DNA of 64,000 nt from Proteromonas lacertae (lineage: Eukaryota > Sar > Bigyra > Opalinata > Proteromonadidae), in NCBI GenBank assembly GCA_002245135.1, contig NGBS01001179.1, positions 62,001 to 126,000 of the forward strand, written 5' to 3'. Shown in pieces: positions 38,826 through 51,813 of this stretch (the stretch's first letter is position 1; every line of letters begins with the position of its first letter). The notes under the pieces were generated by a model. It saw nothing but the letters and a program-made list of their open reading frames with translations, ran no database searches and had not been told where the DNA came from. The position numbers and the translations under genes were made by a program.

Positions 38826-39416
38826 TTATAATTTGAATGTACCTTTTAAACAAAACAAATATTTTTGTTCTTCGGAATATCCTTTGAAAGTAAACTCATA
38901 TGAGCCAGGAGGAGCTATTATTGGCATTGTTAAGGACATATCTAACGGATTTAAAGGTCCTTCAACGGGACATGTTGCTCCATGAATATGCATTGTCACA
39001 ACTATTAAACTAGGATCTGAATCACCACATAATGTAGTATTCTTTGATAATACAGAAGCCTAATCATATCAAATATATTAACAACTAAATTATACTCCAT
39101 TTAATAAGGCATTTATCACTAAATTACCAGCTTTGAAGGAGGCTGTACCATTTACTGGTCCAGTGCTAAGCTCAGCTTTTTGACCACGTTTAATTGTATT
39201 GGAAATAGTTGGAGCAGCAAAAGAATACTAAATAAAGTTATAAAACTAAATTAATAAATACTGGTAAATCTGTACCACAATCTACAACCGCTGGCGCAAC
39301 ACTTAATGGACGTAAATGCTAATAATATATAAAAAAGAACAATATACTGTAGCACTACAAACTGAACAAAGAATAACAGCAATTATAACACCTATTACCA
39401 AAATAAATAAACTCAT
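38826..39416 (-). CDS. Secreted NPC2/ML-domain-like lipid-binding protein
   Basis: Four exons separated by tiny introns (39,319-39,347, 29 nt; 39,228-39,261, 34 nt; 39,060-39,095, 36 nt) encode 163 residues, and all phases are zero. A hydrophobic signal sequence (MSLFILVIGVIIAVILCSVC) leads to a mature chain with VVDCGTD near the start, a Cys in TTLCGDSD, the pair HIHGATCPVEG and a final Cys in YLFCLKGTF. The VxDCG start and the CPV motif with this Cys spacing are typical of the ML (MD-2-related lipid recognition) family that includes NPC2, which carries sterols or other lipids in the lysosome. No exon exceeds 234 nt, so the gene is easily missed. The family call rests on motif and spacing, not on alignment. 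Confidence 0.68.
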
Positions 39417-39805
39417 ATAATATAAATACAATTAAAGTAAGTTTTCATCGTTAAAATCTTTAAAAATCTCAAGCCAAAAAGAAACACAAGCTTCTTTTAA
39501 TTGGCTGATGATGAAAGTGATTTAACACAAGAAAATTAAGGGAATAAAAACATTGTTGAAATATTGAATACACTAATTGGGTAATGATGTTTGCATATTT
39601 GAAAGAATCAAGTTGTAATATCATTTATGTGTTTTTATAGCTCAATTTTATAGTTTGAAATGTATGTATTCTGATAAATATGTTATAAACACTAAATAGC
39701 TGATAAAATCACAATATAATATAAAAAATCATATTTATTTTGAAACAAACAGGTTTGTTTTTTTTCGTTTTTATATTCTTTATCGATTTTATAACTAAAC
39801 GAAAT
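39417..39805. other. Shared upstream region of two divergent genes
   Basis: These 389 bases lie between the divergently read ML-domain gene and the IQ-motif gene, so both promoters should be here. The sequence is AT-rich; I see no coding signal on either strand and no element I can name. Confidence 0.4.
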
Positions 39806-42800
39806 ATGAGTGTTAGTATAAATAATCTTTCCATAATAAACTACTATTAGGCAATCAAAGTTCGTTTGATGAGCTTTCAAGTATCAATACTGATGAAAAT
39901 GAAGATATGTCAGCTTTGGATATGATTGAAGAGAATACTCCTACTTCTCATTGCTCAGATAGACATGTATAGTATTTTATTATATCATAAAAAGATACCA
40001 AGAGCAAAACAAATCTGTAAGTTTGCTCGTGAATACCAGAAACAATATTTAAATCAAATTTTAGATGTAGATACATCTTTATACCCTGATAGTACCCCTG
40101 TTCCAGATGGTTTATATGAGAAATTGAAGCTAGAAGCTAAACTAAAACCTAAAAAGACTCGACAAAGAGCAATTAAAACATATGCTTTATCAGAAGTTGA
40201 CAAAGCTCTAATACTACCTCCAATAAAAGATCATGTAGTTTCTGATAAAACATATATCCAATCTACAGTTAATCGTAGAAGAAATGAAAGATTAAACAAT
40301 AAAAATCCCAAGTCACCAGTATTTGTACCAAATATGGCTAATACTATTCCAATTTGTATTGATTATACAGTTATATATATATATATATAATAGGTCAAAA
40401 CTATGATGATATTGGTCAACAATATTGGAAAGAAAAAATAAAAACCTATTCATCGCCTTCTACTAGAGGTCATTCGTCAGGAGGAAGATTAAATCAAAAA
40501 GCTATTTCTACAGTATCAGATGCAGAATTAGAAAAAGAAAGTCAAGATCATTATCCTACAAGGATAAATAAAGTGATTGATTTTCAACATGTATTATGTA
40601 AAAGAAAACATGAAAGAGAGACTCCATATGAGAAATATTTAAAAACATTACCATCTCCTTCACCATCACCTTCAGAAAAGAAAAAAGATAAAAAGGAATT
40701 AAAGAAATATAAATCACTTACAACTAATAAAGTACCATTAATAAAGCCATCTAATTACTTAGATACACTGATGAAACAATTAAATGAATTAAGTATTGTT
40801 ATTATAATTATTATATATTTGTAATAGTGACTGAAGAAAATGATAATTCAGATGCTTCTACAAATATCAATAAGTTTATGAAATTGAGTGTTTCAGATTT
40901 ATGTAAAAAAAGAGCTGCTGCTTCAATATTTTCAATATTAAAGAAACATTTTCATTATGTAAAGAAAAGAAGATTTAATAAAATGAAAGAGTTTTTAGAA
41001 TATGATCGTTTTATGGATTATCATCGAGCAGCGACACAAATACAGAGAATATACAGAGGTTATTATGATAGATTTAAATTAGAAGAGAAATCTAAAGAAT
41101 GTGGCGGAAAGAAATATTATGAGTAAAGAAGATAAACTATCACTGCAATATGAAACACATTTGAAAGCAGTTTTAATACAATCCGTTTGGAGAATGTACA
41201 AATGTAAAGAATATTATAAAATATTGAAATTCCATAATAGTTGTGTATTAAAAATACAAAAACTATGGGGTAAATATTATGATAAAATTAAAGATAATCG
41301 AGCAAAACAATTGTATATGTTACAATGTAAAAGTGCAATAATAATTGAGAAAATATTTAGAAGGTTTAGAGATAAACAAAAAGTGAAGAAAATGATATCT
41401 GAAATGACTCATGAGAAATTATCACAAATATTATCAAACCCCAAAACAAAGAATCAATATTTATTCAAACAGTTTGGTGCTACATTAAGAATAGTAAGAT
41501 GGTGTAAGAATTATCTAAAATATAAGCATATAAAGTTTATTGGACATGTAAAAGCTATAAAAATACAGAAATTATATCGTCTACATAGAAGAAAAGAGCA
41601 TATTAAATGGTTTAACAAAATGAAAAATGATCCACAGTTTCAAATAGAATGTGCAACTAAACTAGCTAAAATATGGAAAGGATATAAGGTAAGGAATTTC
41701 ATTAAAAGTGATAGTGAAGAGGTAAGAAAATATAAAGAATTTACTCCATATCCAAAACTATGCAAATATAATATTCCTAAGATAAGAAAGTTTTATTTTT
41801 CATTAATTACATTACAGTGTTTTGTTAGGACAAGTAATGCGAAGAGAGAATTGAAAGGATATAAGAAAATAAAAGAAAATAATTTAAGAAGAGTGAGACA
41901 AATGAAGTTTGTAGTAGTAATTCAAAAGTGGATAAGATGTAGATTGAATAGAAAGAAATATATAAGAAATAGGAATAATAAAGCAGCTAAAAAAATACAA
42001 AGGAAGTTTAAAAGTCGAAGAATGAAATTCCATGTTGAACATTTCTCATCAATATTAAAGTTAGCTATTTACTGTCAAAAGATAATTAGAGGATTCTTAT
42101 CAAGAAGAAGATATAAAGAAATAATGGATAGATTTAATTTAATATTAAAAACAACAATTTATCTACAATCAATATTCAGAATGTGGATATGTAAAATACA
42201 AAAATTCCAGTTGATTGATGTTAAAAGAATAGAACATGAAGATATAATCTGTGTAACGCCTATATTACGACATTGTTATAGATATATAAGACATAGAGAA
42301 ATATTACGAAGTGCAAATAGTAATTTGGATACTGACAGTGTATTTCAATCAATATATAGACATTTCTGTGGTAGATTTACTCGTAATACAACAATGATAT
42401 TAGAAAATCCACAGTATATAACCTTTATAAGAGAAGCACCAAAATTATTAGATAGAAATTTCACTTTACATGATGCTGATTTGATATATAATAGAATGAA
42501 AGATAATGAAGTTAGTCATATGGTTTATAATCAATTTATAAAAGCATTATATGCAATAGCTAATAAGAAATTCCCTAAAACTGAGAAATATTATGATACA
42601 AAAGGTCAAGATGGTAGATTAATCAGATTATGTGAACAATATTTATGTAATGATAATATTCATTGGAGTAGACAATGTAAAGATCAGTTAGAATCGCAAG
42701 TACATATATATGTAGATGAAGCTGTTTTTACATTACAGAGATTCTGTGGTTATATATTAGCAAATCAAAGAAGAATTCGTATAATTTATTTATTATTTAT

Positions 42801-44743
42801 TATTTGTTTATATAGATAAAAAAGTAGTTGAAAGACAGAATGCTCAAAAAGAATATCGAGAAAGATGTGCTGCTAAAATCCAATCAACATTTAGATCTCA
42901 TCAAGTAAGAAAACAACTTCAGCAATTAGCATTGAAAAGATATGAAAAGTATTATGATTGTGAGAATGGATTGTACTTTTATAAAGATAAAAACTCTAAA
43001 AAGACTGAGACAATGATGAAAAAGAAACCACTAATCTTATACAAAGCAGATATAAAGAAAGTAACCAAAATATATAATCCAAATGATGATTTTACTGTAA
43101 TTTGTAAATACTGTAAAAAGAATTTATCAACAACTTTATGTTGTGACTGTAAATTAACATCCTGTGAAATATGTAATAAAACTTCACATAGAAATAATGA
43201 AATAATGAAATTTCATGTTCATGTACCAATTAAATACTGTATTAAATGTGAAAATACTCTATTTAATCGTGTTGCTACAGTATGTTGTACTGAATGTAAT
43301 GATTTACTATGTGATATATGTTTTCATGAATGGCATAAGCATGGTAAAATGTCTAAACATACATATACTGAGTTAGTAGATCATTGTCAATTATGTAATG
43401 AAAGACCAAGTAGATGGAATTGTGAGGATTGCAATCAGAATATATGTTATCGATGTTATAAAACAACACATACTAATAGAATTATGTTGAAACATAAATT
43501 AACACCCATTCCATTTATTAATATTGAATGTAAGAAGTATTTGTTAGAACAAGAAAGAATAAAGAAAGAAGAAGAAGAAGAAGAATTGAATAGATTGTAT
43601 ATATATTATTATTTATTAATTGTTATTGTCCTAAATAGTAACCAAACAATCAAAGAAGAGCCTGAAATAAAAGAATTAACTGGAACAGAAAAGAACTTGT
43701 CCAAACTACAAGCAAAATGGAGAGGAATGAGAATAAGAAAATTGAAGTTATTAGAAAGAGAAAAGAAATCTGTTCATAAATATTTAAGATGTAGAAGAAG
43801 ATCTGTTTTGCAATATAAAGATGGAACATTTGATTTAGATACTGTTGATTTACCATCACCACCCAGTATTCATATTATATATATTTAATAGAGAATGAAA
43901 ATGCCGAATTATTAAAGTCGTTAAGAGCAACACAACCTGCACCAAATCCTTTAGAAGATCCATACTTTGTTCCTGGTAAAGGTGAAATAAAGAAAGGAGA
44001 AAAAGTGATTAAAACAACAGATGATGTTAGAAAATACTTAAAGAGAGGTGATCCATTCAAATTCATTGCAAATAGTGATGGTGAATGTAAAGAATTTACA
44101 TATGAAGTATCTGTTGATCCAAAAGATGAATATACCTGTGATACTATTCCATTGAATCGTCAATATTCAGGTGATGATAAGAATGATATAACTTTGACAA
44201 AAATAGATAAAGTTAAAACAACAGAGAAAATAGGTGAAACGTTTAATACATTAGGAAAAGCATTTGGAAAAATAATTGGCACAACAGATGTAGAAGAAGA
44301 AAATGTAGAAGATTTAAATGCAGAACCACGTATAAATAATTATAACTTATATTATTTAATTAGCTGGTCCACCTTCTGCTCCACCTCCTCCTTCCAAACC
44401 AGCATTACCTTATGGTTGGAGTGAAGAAAAAGATCAAGAAGGAAATGTATATTATTATAATAAAACAACTGGCGAAAGTCAATGGGATAGACCCACTTTG
44501 GAATGCTTATTAAGGAATAGTAAATCATTTTTGAGTAATTCTTCTTCCAATTATTATTCAATATATCAATTTTATACACCATCCAAAGAGAATTTGGATA
44601 GTAATAGAGATTCAAAACCTGCTTTGTCCAATACTGCAAGCTCAAGATCAAATGTTAATGTTGTTTCAACATTTAAGAAGAAAAGTAAAAAAGATGATTC
44701 TATTAAAAATGTTAATCCTACTAGTAGTATTAAATTTGGATAA
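39806..44743 (+). CDS. IQ-motif, B-box-like zinc-finger and WW-domain protein, likely flagellar or cytoskeletal
   Basis: Nine exons encode about 1,553 residues. Introns lie at 39,816-39,850, 39,967-39,994, 40,356-40,393, 40,793-40,827, 42,779-42,815, 43,597-43,638, 43,866-43,891 and 44,330-44,363, all GTAT...AG-like and 26-42 nt. Many IQ motifs occur between 41,030 and 42,200 (AATQIQRIYRGYYDRFK, AAKKIQRKFKSRRMKFH, IYCQKIIRGFLSRRRY), which bind calmodulin-type proteins. Three consecutive Cys/His clusters at 43,110-43,490 (for example CELC-like pairs in CQLCNERPSRWNCEDC) resemble B-box fingers. Another IQ motif and a WW domain (LPYGWSEEKDQEGNVYYYNK) near 44,410-44,500 follow. One +1 offset at about 41,100 is needed; with it the whole chain is in frame. 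Proteins of this build are common in flagellated protists and basal bodies; the location is inference. Confidence 0.8.
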
Positions 44744-44926
44744 ATAACTTAATTTGCTTTTTTATTTATGTTTCTGCTCAAAGTTTTGATAATCAAGAAA
44801 ATAACTGAACATTATCAACTTTTTTAATTCTTTTTTGAAATTAACAGCCTATAAGGCATTTTTTCCTGTTTAATATTTTTGAAATCAATTTTATTTATAA
44901 TTTATTTGCAAATTAGATCAGTTTAG

Positions 44927-46652
44927 ATGCGAGTTGGCTGTGAAAGTATAAATATTGTGTTGTTATATCCTATAGTTAAAGGGAAATATATATGTTTTGT
45001 TCTGCTGCTACTAGGAATGATATTTCCATTTATAACTTTCAGAACTCCAACAGCTTATGATAATCTAAATTTGCTGTATATATATCATTTCTATATGTAG
45101 AGACTTTGATGATAGTATTAGAGGAAATTTAAGAAATGAAGATCATAATATAATACCTCCAATAATCCTACCAAAAATAACAATGCCACAAATACATTCA
45201 TTACAGCAAGAACATATTAATATTCAAGATGTACCATTACCTACAGAACTTAAACTTAATTGTCCTGAATTTTCAGAGTCTAGTTATGCCAAAGGTGAAT
45301 ATGAGTGTATTACAGAAGAAAATGACAAATCTGCATTAAAATCACAGTTAGATGTAATGGCAGAATATGTAAGAAAGTCAATGAAGTTTTATTGGGATAG
45401 TTATGTGAAATGTGCTTATGGATTTGATGAATTGCAACCTGTAACCTGTGGAGGTCAAAATCCGTGGGGTGGTATAGGAATGACAATAGTTGATAACTTA
45501 GATACATTGTATTTATTCGATTTAAAACAGGAATTTGAAAAAGCACAAGAATGGGTAGAAAGTAACTTTAATGCAGTTAATATGGGTACAGAAATACCAT
45601 TTAGTGACATTGTGCATAAACTACTAGGAGGTTTACTGTCTACATACAGTTTAACGTATAAAGATATGTTTAAGAATAAAGCGGAGGATATTGGAAATAG
45701 ATTAATCAAAACAGTAGGAGATGCAATATTTCCACCTGCAGCTGTGTCTTTAAAAGATTTTAGTGGTTCATCGTTTGAATTAATAACAGCAGAAGATGCT
45801 ACAACATGTCAATTAGAACTTCGTTATTTATCACGTCTTACAAATGAACAGGATTATGAGAAATTTGGAATGAGAATATACTCTATTTTTTCTGAACATA
45901 CATCTCGAGGTTTGATAGGTAATTCAATAAAAGATCAAAATCGATTAACAGGGGATGTTGTATATATAGGATTTTATGATTATGAATTGAAAACATGGAT
46001 GCTAGGTGGAGAAAAAGAAAATGTATTGAAGAATATGTTTAAAAGAGCAAAGTTAGCAATAATTAATCAAATGTTATATCATTCTCCTGATGATACTTGT
46101 TATGCTGGTTATTTAAGTGGTCCAAGGAGTAGAAGAGTATTTCATGCCGAAATGGCACTTAGACAATGTCATATACCTGCATTAATTGGATTATCAGCTT
46201 CAACTAGTGATAATCCAACTGTTTATAATAATGAAATAAGAAATGCTCGATCTTTAATGTATTCTTGTTATCAATTGTATATGAAACAAGCCACTAAGCT
46301 TGGTCCTAAGATTATTAATTTTGATAATGATGCTACTGAGATTGTAGATCCTAGTAATGATCTAGAAGGAGATATTGCAGAATCTCTGTTAATCTTATAT
46401 CAAGCTACCAATGATCCAATATTTCAGAAATGGGGATGGGACATATATTTAGCTATTGAGAAGAATGCGAAAGTAGAATATGGATATAGTGGTTTGAAAA
46501 ATGTAAATGAACAAGGTAGTTTTTCTAATAAAGTGGATAGTTCGTTTGGTAGTAGGACTTTAAAATATTTGTATTTATTATTTTCCACGCGAAATAGAAT
46601 AGACTTAAGAAACTATGTTTTTAATGCTGGAGGTCATCCTTTTGAACTTTAG
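44927..46652 (+). CDS. GH47 (class I alpha-mannosidase) family protein, catalytic motifs lost (copy 1)
   Basis: 566 residues with one 25-nt intron (45,076-45,100). A short cytoplasmic tail and a signal anchor (YICFVLLLLGMIFPFITF) mark a type II membrane protein of the ER or Golgi. The fold-defining segment WGGIGMTIVDNLDTLYLFDL is intact. The catalytic and calcium-site motifs are replaced: FSDIVHKLLGG where active copies have FE-x-x-IR-x-LGG, IGFYDYELKTW where they have DSxYEYxLKxW, EGDIAESLLIL where they have RPETVESLYIL, and NAGGHP where they have NTEAHP. In GH47 enzymes the corresponding Glu, Asp, Glu and the calcium-binding Thr are essential for trimming mannose from Man9GlcNAc2, so this copy is probably inactive as a glycosidase. 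It may act as a lectin or a chaperone-like factor. Confidence 0.85.
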
Positions 46653-46830
46653 TAATCTATTTCAATAATTTAGATAGTTTACTTTTTTTAATGTTTATTA
46701 TATTATCGTTTGTAATTGTTGATGAAAAGATAAAAAGTAAAAATATTAGCAGGTTTGAATGTTGATTTGTATTGTTTTGAGTTAATTTTCTCTTTTACCT
46801 TAAATCTAGAGAAGATTTTTCAATTATTAC

Positions 46831-47111
46831 ATGGCAGTTGGTATATTTATTTCTTCTATAATACAATAGTATCGTTTCAATGTTGTTTAAGTTCTGCTTT
46901 GATCATTTTAATAATTATAATATGGAATTCAATCACCAGAGCAACTCCCCTATTGGCCATTGAGTATAAAACAACATTATTAATATTTATGGTTAGATCA
47001 GAAATGAATAATCACCACAATTTGAGGAATTCTGATGGAACTGTAGCACCTACTGTATTAACAAATAAGAATAATATAGATAATCAACAAATGCCTAGAA
47101 TTAGATTGTAG
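46831..47111 (+). pseudogene. GH47 N-terminal stump: signal anchor and stalk only (copy 2)
   Basis: After removing two tiny introns (about 46,841-46,868 and 46,968-47,001) the reading is a 71-residue protein starting MAVVSFQCC. It has a signal anchor (SSALIILIIIIWNSI) and a short stalk (HHNLRNSDGTVAPTVLTNK), which resembles the stalk of copy 1 (RGNLRNEDHNIIPPIILPK). It stops at 47,111 with no catalytic domain. It sits in line between two full GH47 genes at the expected spacing, so a truncated copy is the natural reading. It could still make a small membrane protein. Confidence 0.45.
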
Positions 47112-47775
47112 ATTAATATGAATAATTTTAACTCTCTTTCAACTCAAAATTCATTATTAATTTATATTTTTGTTATTATTGTTGTTATTTTGTTTGTTTT
47201 TCGATTTTTAGAGAAATAGTCTTTATTTTTTTAAGCTTTTCATCAATATAATTTCAAATTGTTTTTATTCTTTATTTATAATCGCTAATTAGATTAAAAA
47301 AACTAAAGCATAAGAACATTACCTCAAAGTGATATAATTCCAGAGCAACTCCACCAGAGATTATTCAAAACCTATTGGATCAGAAAATTGAAGTAATTAA
47401 ACTATATAACAACTGTTATGCAGAGAATAGATATATAAATATACATCCTTAATTCAATCATAATTGTTAAATAATTTATACTATAGATATATGATAATTA
47501 TTGTATTGTATTGATTGTTTACTAACTAAATAAATATATATCGCTTATATATAGCTTGATATAAAGAACAAAAAACACAACTTCACAAGTATAAACAATT
47601 TATCATTCAAAATATATGTAAAATACATCATACTGATTATTTTAATATTGATATATATGTTAAATTTCTTTCTATTTTTTGTCAAAATATTTTGTGACAT
47701 GTGTAATGTCAGAATTGAGTAATATAATGTAATATTTGATTATTTTAAATTATTTGATTTTGTGTTTCAAATAAA
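47112..47775. other. Spacer after the GH47 stump
   Basis: Where the catalytic part of copy 2 should be, the sequence is AT-rich and not open. A short stretch near 47,315-47,390 could be read as RTLPQSDIIPEQLHQR and may be a remnant of the stalk, but this is too short to assert. Nothing else is recognisable. Confidence 0.35.
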
Positions 47776-49517
47776 ATGTCATTATGTATTTAACAACTAT
47801 AATCATGCTTATAGGTTCAATTAAAGGATTATTATGTTATTCAATGATATTGTCAATTTGTTTTATGTGGATCTATGTAGTGAAAACAACATCATTTATA
47901 GTTCAAGAGTATAGATATAGATATATATTTTTTTTAGAAATGAAAAAGCATTAAAAAATAGAGGAGGTAATAAGCTATTATATCAGCAATCGCAACAAGA
48001 GCCATTAAAGTTAAACCTATCACATCCTCCTGAAAAATTATCCTTCACAGAAACTGATTTTAGTTTGAATAACTTAACCCATGGATTTTACAAAACAAAA
48101 ATAGTAGAATCTGAGAAAGAATCAATAAAAGAACAAAGTCAAATAATGGCTGAACATGTGAAAAATTCAATGAAATATTTTTGGAATGGATATGAAAAAT
48201 GTGCATTTGGATATGATGAAGTTCAACCAATCAGTTGTAAAGGTCGAAACAACTGGGGTGGAATCGGAATGACAATAGTTGATAGTTTAGACACATTATA
48301 TATAATGGATTTAAAAGATGAATTCAATCGATGTAAAGACTGGATAAAGAAGAATTTGGATTTTAACAGCATATCAAAGAAATTGATACTCTTTGAAATA
48401 AATATAAGAATATTAGGTGGTTTATTAAGTGCATATTCCTTATCCAAAGAAGAAATATTCAAAGAAAAAGCAATTGATATTGGAAATCGATTTTATAAAT
48501 CATTTGAAAGTGAAACATTTCCATATGTATATTTATAATATATATGTTTATAGCGTGAAATAACTCTCTCTAATAGTAGTGGATTGGGGAAAAATATAAA
48601 TGCAGCAGAAGCAGGAACATTTCAATTAGAATATATATATTTATCAAAAATATCAGGAGATTCAAAGTTCAAAGAAAAAGCCAAAAAATCACATGAAAAA
48701 TTGTTTACATATGCAAAAGATGGTTTTATACCTGCAAAATTAGGAAGTGGTAAAGTATCGTTTGGATCTGAAGGTGATTCGGTATATGAATACTTCTTAA
48801 AAACATGGATATTAACTGGTAAAACAGATAATGTATTTTATTTATTTATATAATAATAATAGAAATTAAGAGAGATGTACGACAATTCAATATTCTCTTT
48901 AAAGACTAAATTAACTCAAAGATGCAAATCACAGTTTTTATATGCAGATAGTATAATTAGATCCAATAGACATGATGGAATAATGGAACATTTAACCTGT
49001 TTTGTGCCAGGGTTAATTGCTTTAGATACATACATTCATTCAACTAGTAAAGATGAAGAGAATTTGCAATATGCAAAATCATTGGTTTATACATGTTATC
49101 AGATGTATATGAGACAAAAAACACATATGGCTCCTGAATCTGTTAAATTTGGAAATGGTGATATGGAAGTGAAATTCCCTTATGATATATTAAGACCAGA
49201 AACTGTTGAATCTTTGTATATTTTGCATGAAGTTACAGGCGATCCGATTTTTTTGTATATTACAATATTTATGTTATTTATTATATAGAAAATGGGGATG
49301 GGATATTTACAAAGCATTTGAAACAGCAACAAAGACTGAATTTGGATACAGCGGCATGAAAGATGTAAATAAGCCAAATGTTTTCAGAGACAGTACGGAG
49401 TCATTTTTTGCAGCAGAAACGTTGAAATACTTGTATTTATTATTCGATACAAACCATAAAATCAATTTGAAAGAGTATGTGTTTAATACAGAAGCACATC
49501 CTTTTAAACTTGATTAG
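47776..49517 (+). CDS. GH47 class I alpha-1,2-mannosidase, catalytic motifs intact (copy 3)
   Basis: 530 residues in six exons. Introns are 47,786-47,814, 47,909-47,937, 48,527-48,553, 48,833-48,862 and 49,255-49,288, and all phases close with no frame offset. The signal anchor is GLLCYSMILSICFMWIYVV. Catalytic landmarks are present: WGGIGMTIVDSLDTLYIMDL, FEINIRILGGLLSAYSLS (catalytic Glu), DSVYEYFLKTW (catalytic Asp), LRPETVESLYILHE (catalytic Glu) and VFNTEAHP (Thr of the calcium site). The family removes alpha-1,2-linked mannose from N-glycans in the ER or Golgi during glycan maturation or ER-associated degradation. The core is shared almost identically with copies 4 and 7, including a 246-bp block identical at the DNA level. 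Confidence 0.9.
48105..48350 (+). repeat. 246-bp block identical in GH47 copies 3, 4 and 7 (copy 3 member)
   Basis: From TAGAATCTGAG to ACTGGATAAAGA the sequence is the same, base for base, as 50,166-50,411 and as the minus strand of 57,514-57,269, while flanking coding sequence differs. It encodes the segment ending at NRCKDWIK. Confidence 0.92.
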
Positions 49518-49706
49518 AATAGAATGTAGAATAATAGTGACTAGAATTTAAGTAATTATTTGATTTAATGTATGTATTTATTTGAAAATAATTTTGTCAA
49601 ACGTGTTTGAGATATTTGACTGAAATTGAATTTTCTTTCATAAATCGTTCACTAGGTATTATTTTCATAAATAAAAAGCCTTAATACATACAATGGTCTG
49701 TGGTTT

Positions 49707-51571
49707 ATGTATGCATTGAAAATACATTTAATAGCTACAAAGAAATGTTGTTTTTGCTGTTCTTTACTTATTGTAATGTCAGTTATGCTTTCCACCATTG
49801 GCTCATTGTCAAAAGAGATGGCAGAACTGTATATATGTTTCATATTATTAAATAGCCAAAAAATGAATAATAAAAAACTGTTAAGAGGAAATTATGAAAA
49901 TAATGATATAGATGATAAAAAAGAAGTTAATGAACCTAAACAAATTATTACCAATATTCCGACAAAAACTGATGAAAAGAAAAATGAAGAAGAAAAGAAA
50001 GTAAAGGAGGAAAACCAAGTAGAGAAGAAAGAAGAAAAGAAAGAAGAAAAACAAGATGAAATACAGAATGTAAAGAATGGAGAAAAGCTTCCAGATACTT
50101 TACATTTTACTTCTCAATCAATCTCAGAAAAAGATTTCATATTTGGAAAATATGAAAGTCAATTAATAGAATCTGAGAAAGAATCAATAAAAGAACAAAG
50201 TCAAATAATGGCTGAACATGTGAAAAATTCAATGAAATATTTTTGGAATGGATATGAAAAATGTGCATTTGGATATGATGAAGTTCAACCAATCAGTTGT
50301 AAAGGTCGAAACAACTGGGGTGGAATCGGAATGACAATAGTTGATAGTTTAGACACATTATATATAATGGATTTAAAAGATGAATTCAATCGATGTAAAG
50401 ACTGGATAAAGAATAATCTAGATTTCAATAAAATACATAAGGGATTAAGTCAATTTGAAATAACAATTAGAGTACTAGGTGGTTTATTAAGTGCATATTC
50501 CTTATCCAAAGAAGAAATATTCAAAGAAAAAGCAATTGATATTGGAAATCGATTTTATAATTCATTTGCAACAAATCCATTTCCAAAAGTATTCTAAATT
50601 ATAATTTTTATTCAATATATTTTAGAGAACCATCAATTTAGCTGAAAATAGAGCATCAGGAACAAGAATAAATATGGCGGAAGCAGGAACATTTCAATTA
50701 GAATTCAATTATTTATCAAAAATATCAGGAGATCCAAAATATGAAAATAAAGCTCATCAAAGTCAATTAGAATTAAACAGAAAAATGAGTGATGGATTAT
50801 TTAGAACATATGTTACTAGTGGTTCATTTAGTGCCAGTGGAGAAGTAGATTCTGCATATGAATATATATTAAAGTGTTGGATTCAAAGTGGAAAAAAAGA
50901 TAAAGTATAATGATAAAGAAAATCATGTTTCTATTTTTATTTATTTATAGTTATTAAGAGAAATGTTTGATAAAAACAAAGAAGGAATTATCAATAAATT
51001 ATCTATTCGTAATGGTGCTGGATTAATTCATGTTGGTTACTTGCAAGGTTCTAGACCATCTCCAATTCAAGAACATTTAGCTTGTTTTATTCCTGGATTA
51101 ATTGCTTTAGAAATATATCATAATAAAAATAATGTAAATAAAGAAAGAGATTTGGAATATGCAAAATCTTTAGCTTATACTTGTTATCAGACATATATGA
51201 GGATGAAAACACATTTATCACCTGAAAGAGCGATATTCAATAATGAGGGATTTGAAAGTAAGTTGAAATTTAACATTTTAAGACCAGAGACAGTTGAATC
51301 GTTATATTTATTAAATCAAATTACTGGTGATCCTATATTTAAGAAGTGGGGTTGGGATATTTACTTAGCATTTGAAAAAGAAAGTAAAGTATCCAATGGC
51401 TATTCATCTATCCGTGATGTAAATATTCATGGATCAAATCAAGATAATACTGAATCATTTTGGTCAGCTGAAACACTCAAATATTTATATTTGTTGTTTG
51501 ATACTCATCAGAAGATAGATTTAGATCAGTATGTATTTAACACTGAAGCTCATCCTTTTAATATAAATTAA
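49707..51571 (+). CDS. GH47 class I alpha-1,2-mannosidase, catalytic motifs intact (copy 4)
   Basis: 584 residues in four exons (introns 49,829-49,855, 50,589-50,625 and 50,905-50,950) without any frame offset. The anchor is CCFCCSLLIVMSVMLSTIG. A Lys/Glu-rich stalk of about 70 residues (roughly 49,900-50,080) separates the anchor from the catalytic domain and is longer than in copy 3. All four functional motifs are retained: FEITIRVLGGLLSAY, DSAYEYILKCW, LRPETVESLYLL and NTEAHP. The start Met is the first in frame before the anchor. The role should match copy 3; the long stalk may set a different position in the Golgi. Confidence 0.9.
50166..50411 (+). repeat. 246-bp identical block (GH47 copy 4 member)
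   Basis: Same block as 48,105-48,350. Identity ends when copy 4 reads AATAATCTAGAT where copy 3 reads AGAATTTGGAT. Confidence 0.92.
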
Positions 51572-51813
51572 ACTTGACAATTAGTTTACATATTATTTAA
51601 TCTCTTTGTTTAGCTATTCTTCAGATAATCAAAACCAATTTTCTAAGTTAAACACACTTTTATCAATTGTAGGAACATTAGTAAAGTGAATGAAAAGTGA
51701 ACTATTTTTAATTTAAAAGTATAACTGACAATTTCAAACTCATTAATTTTGTTGATATATTAAAACAACATAATATCAATCAGTTTTAACTTGTAGAATA
51801 TCACTCGTAAATA

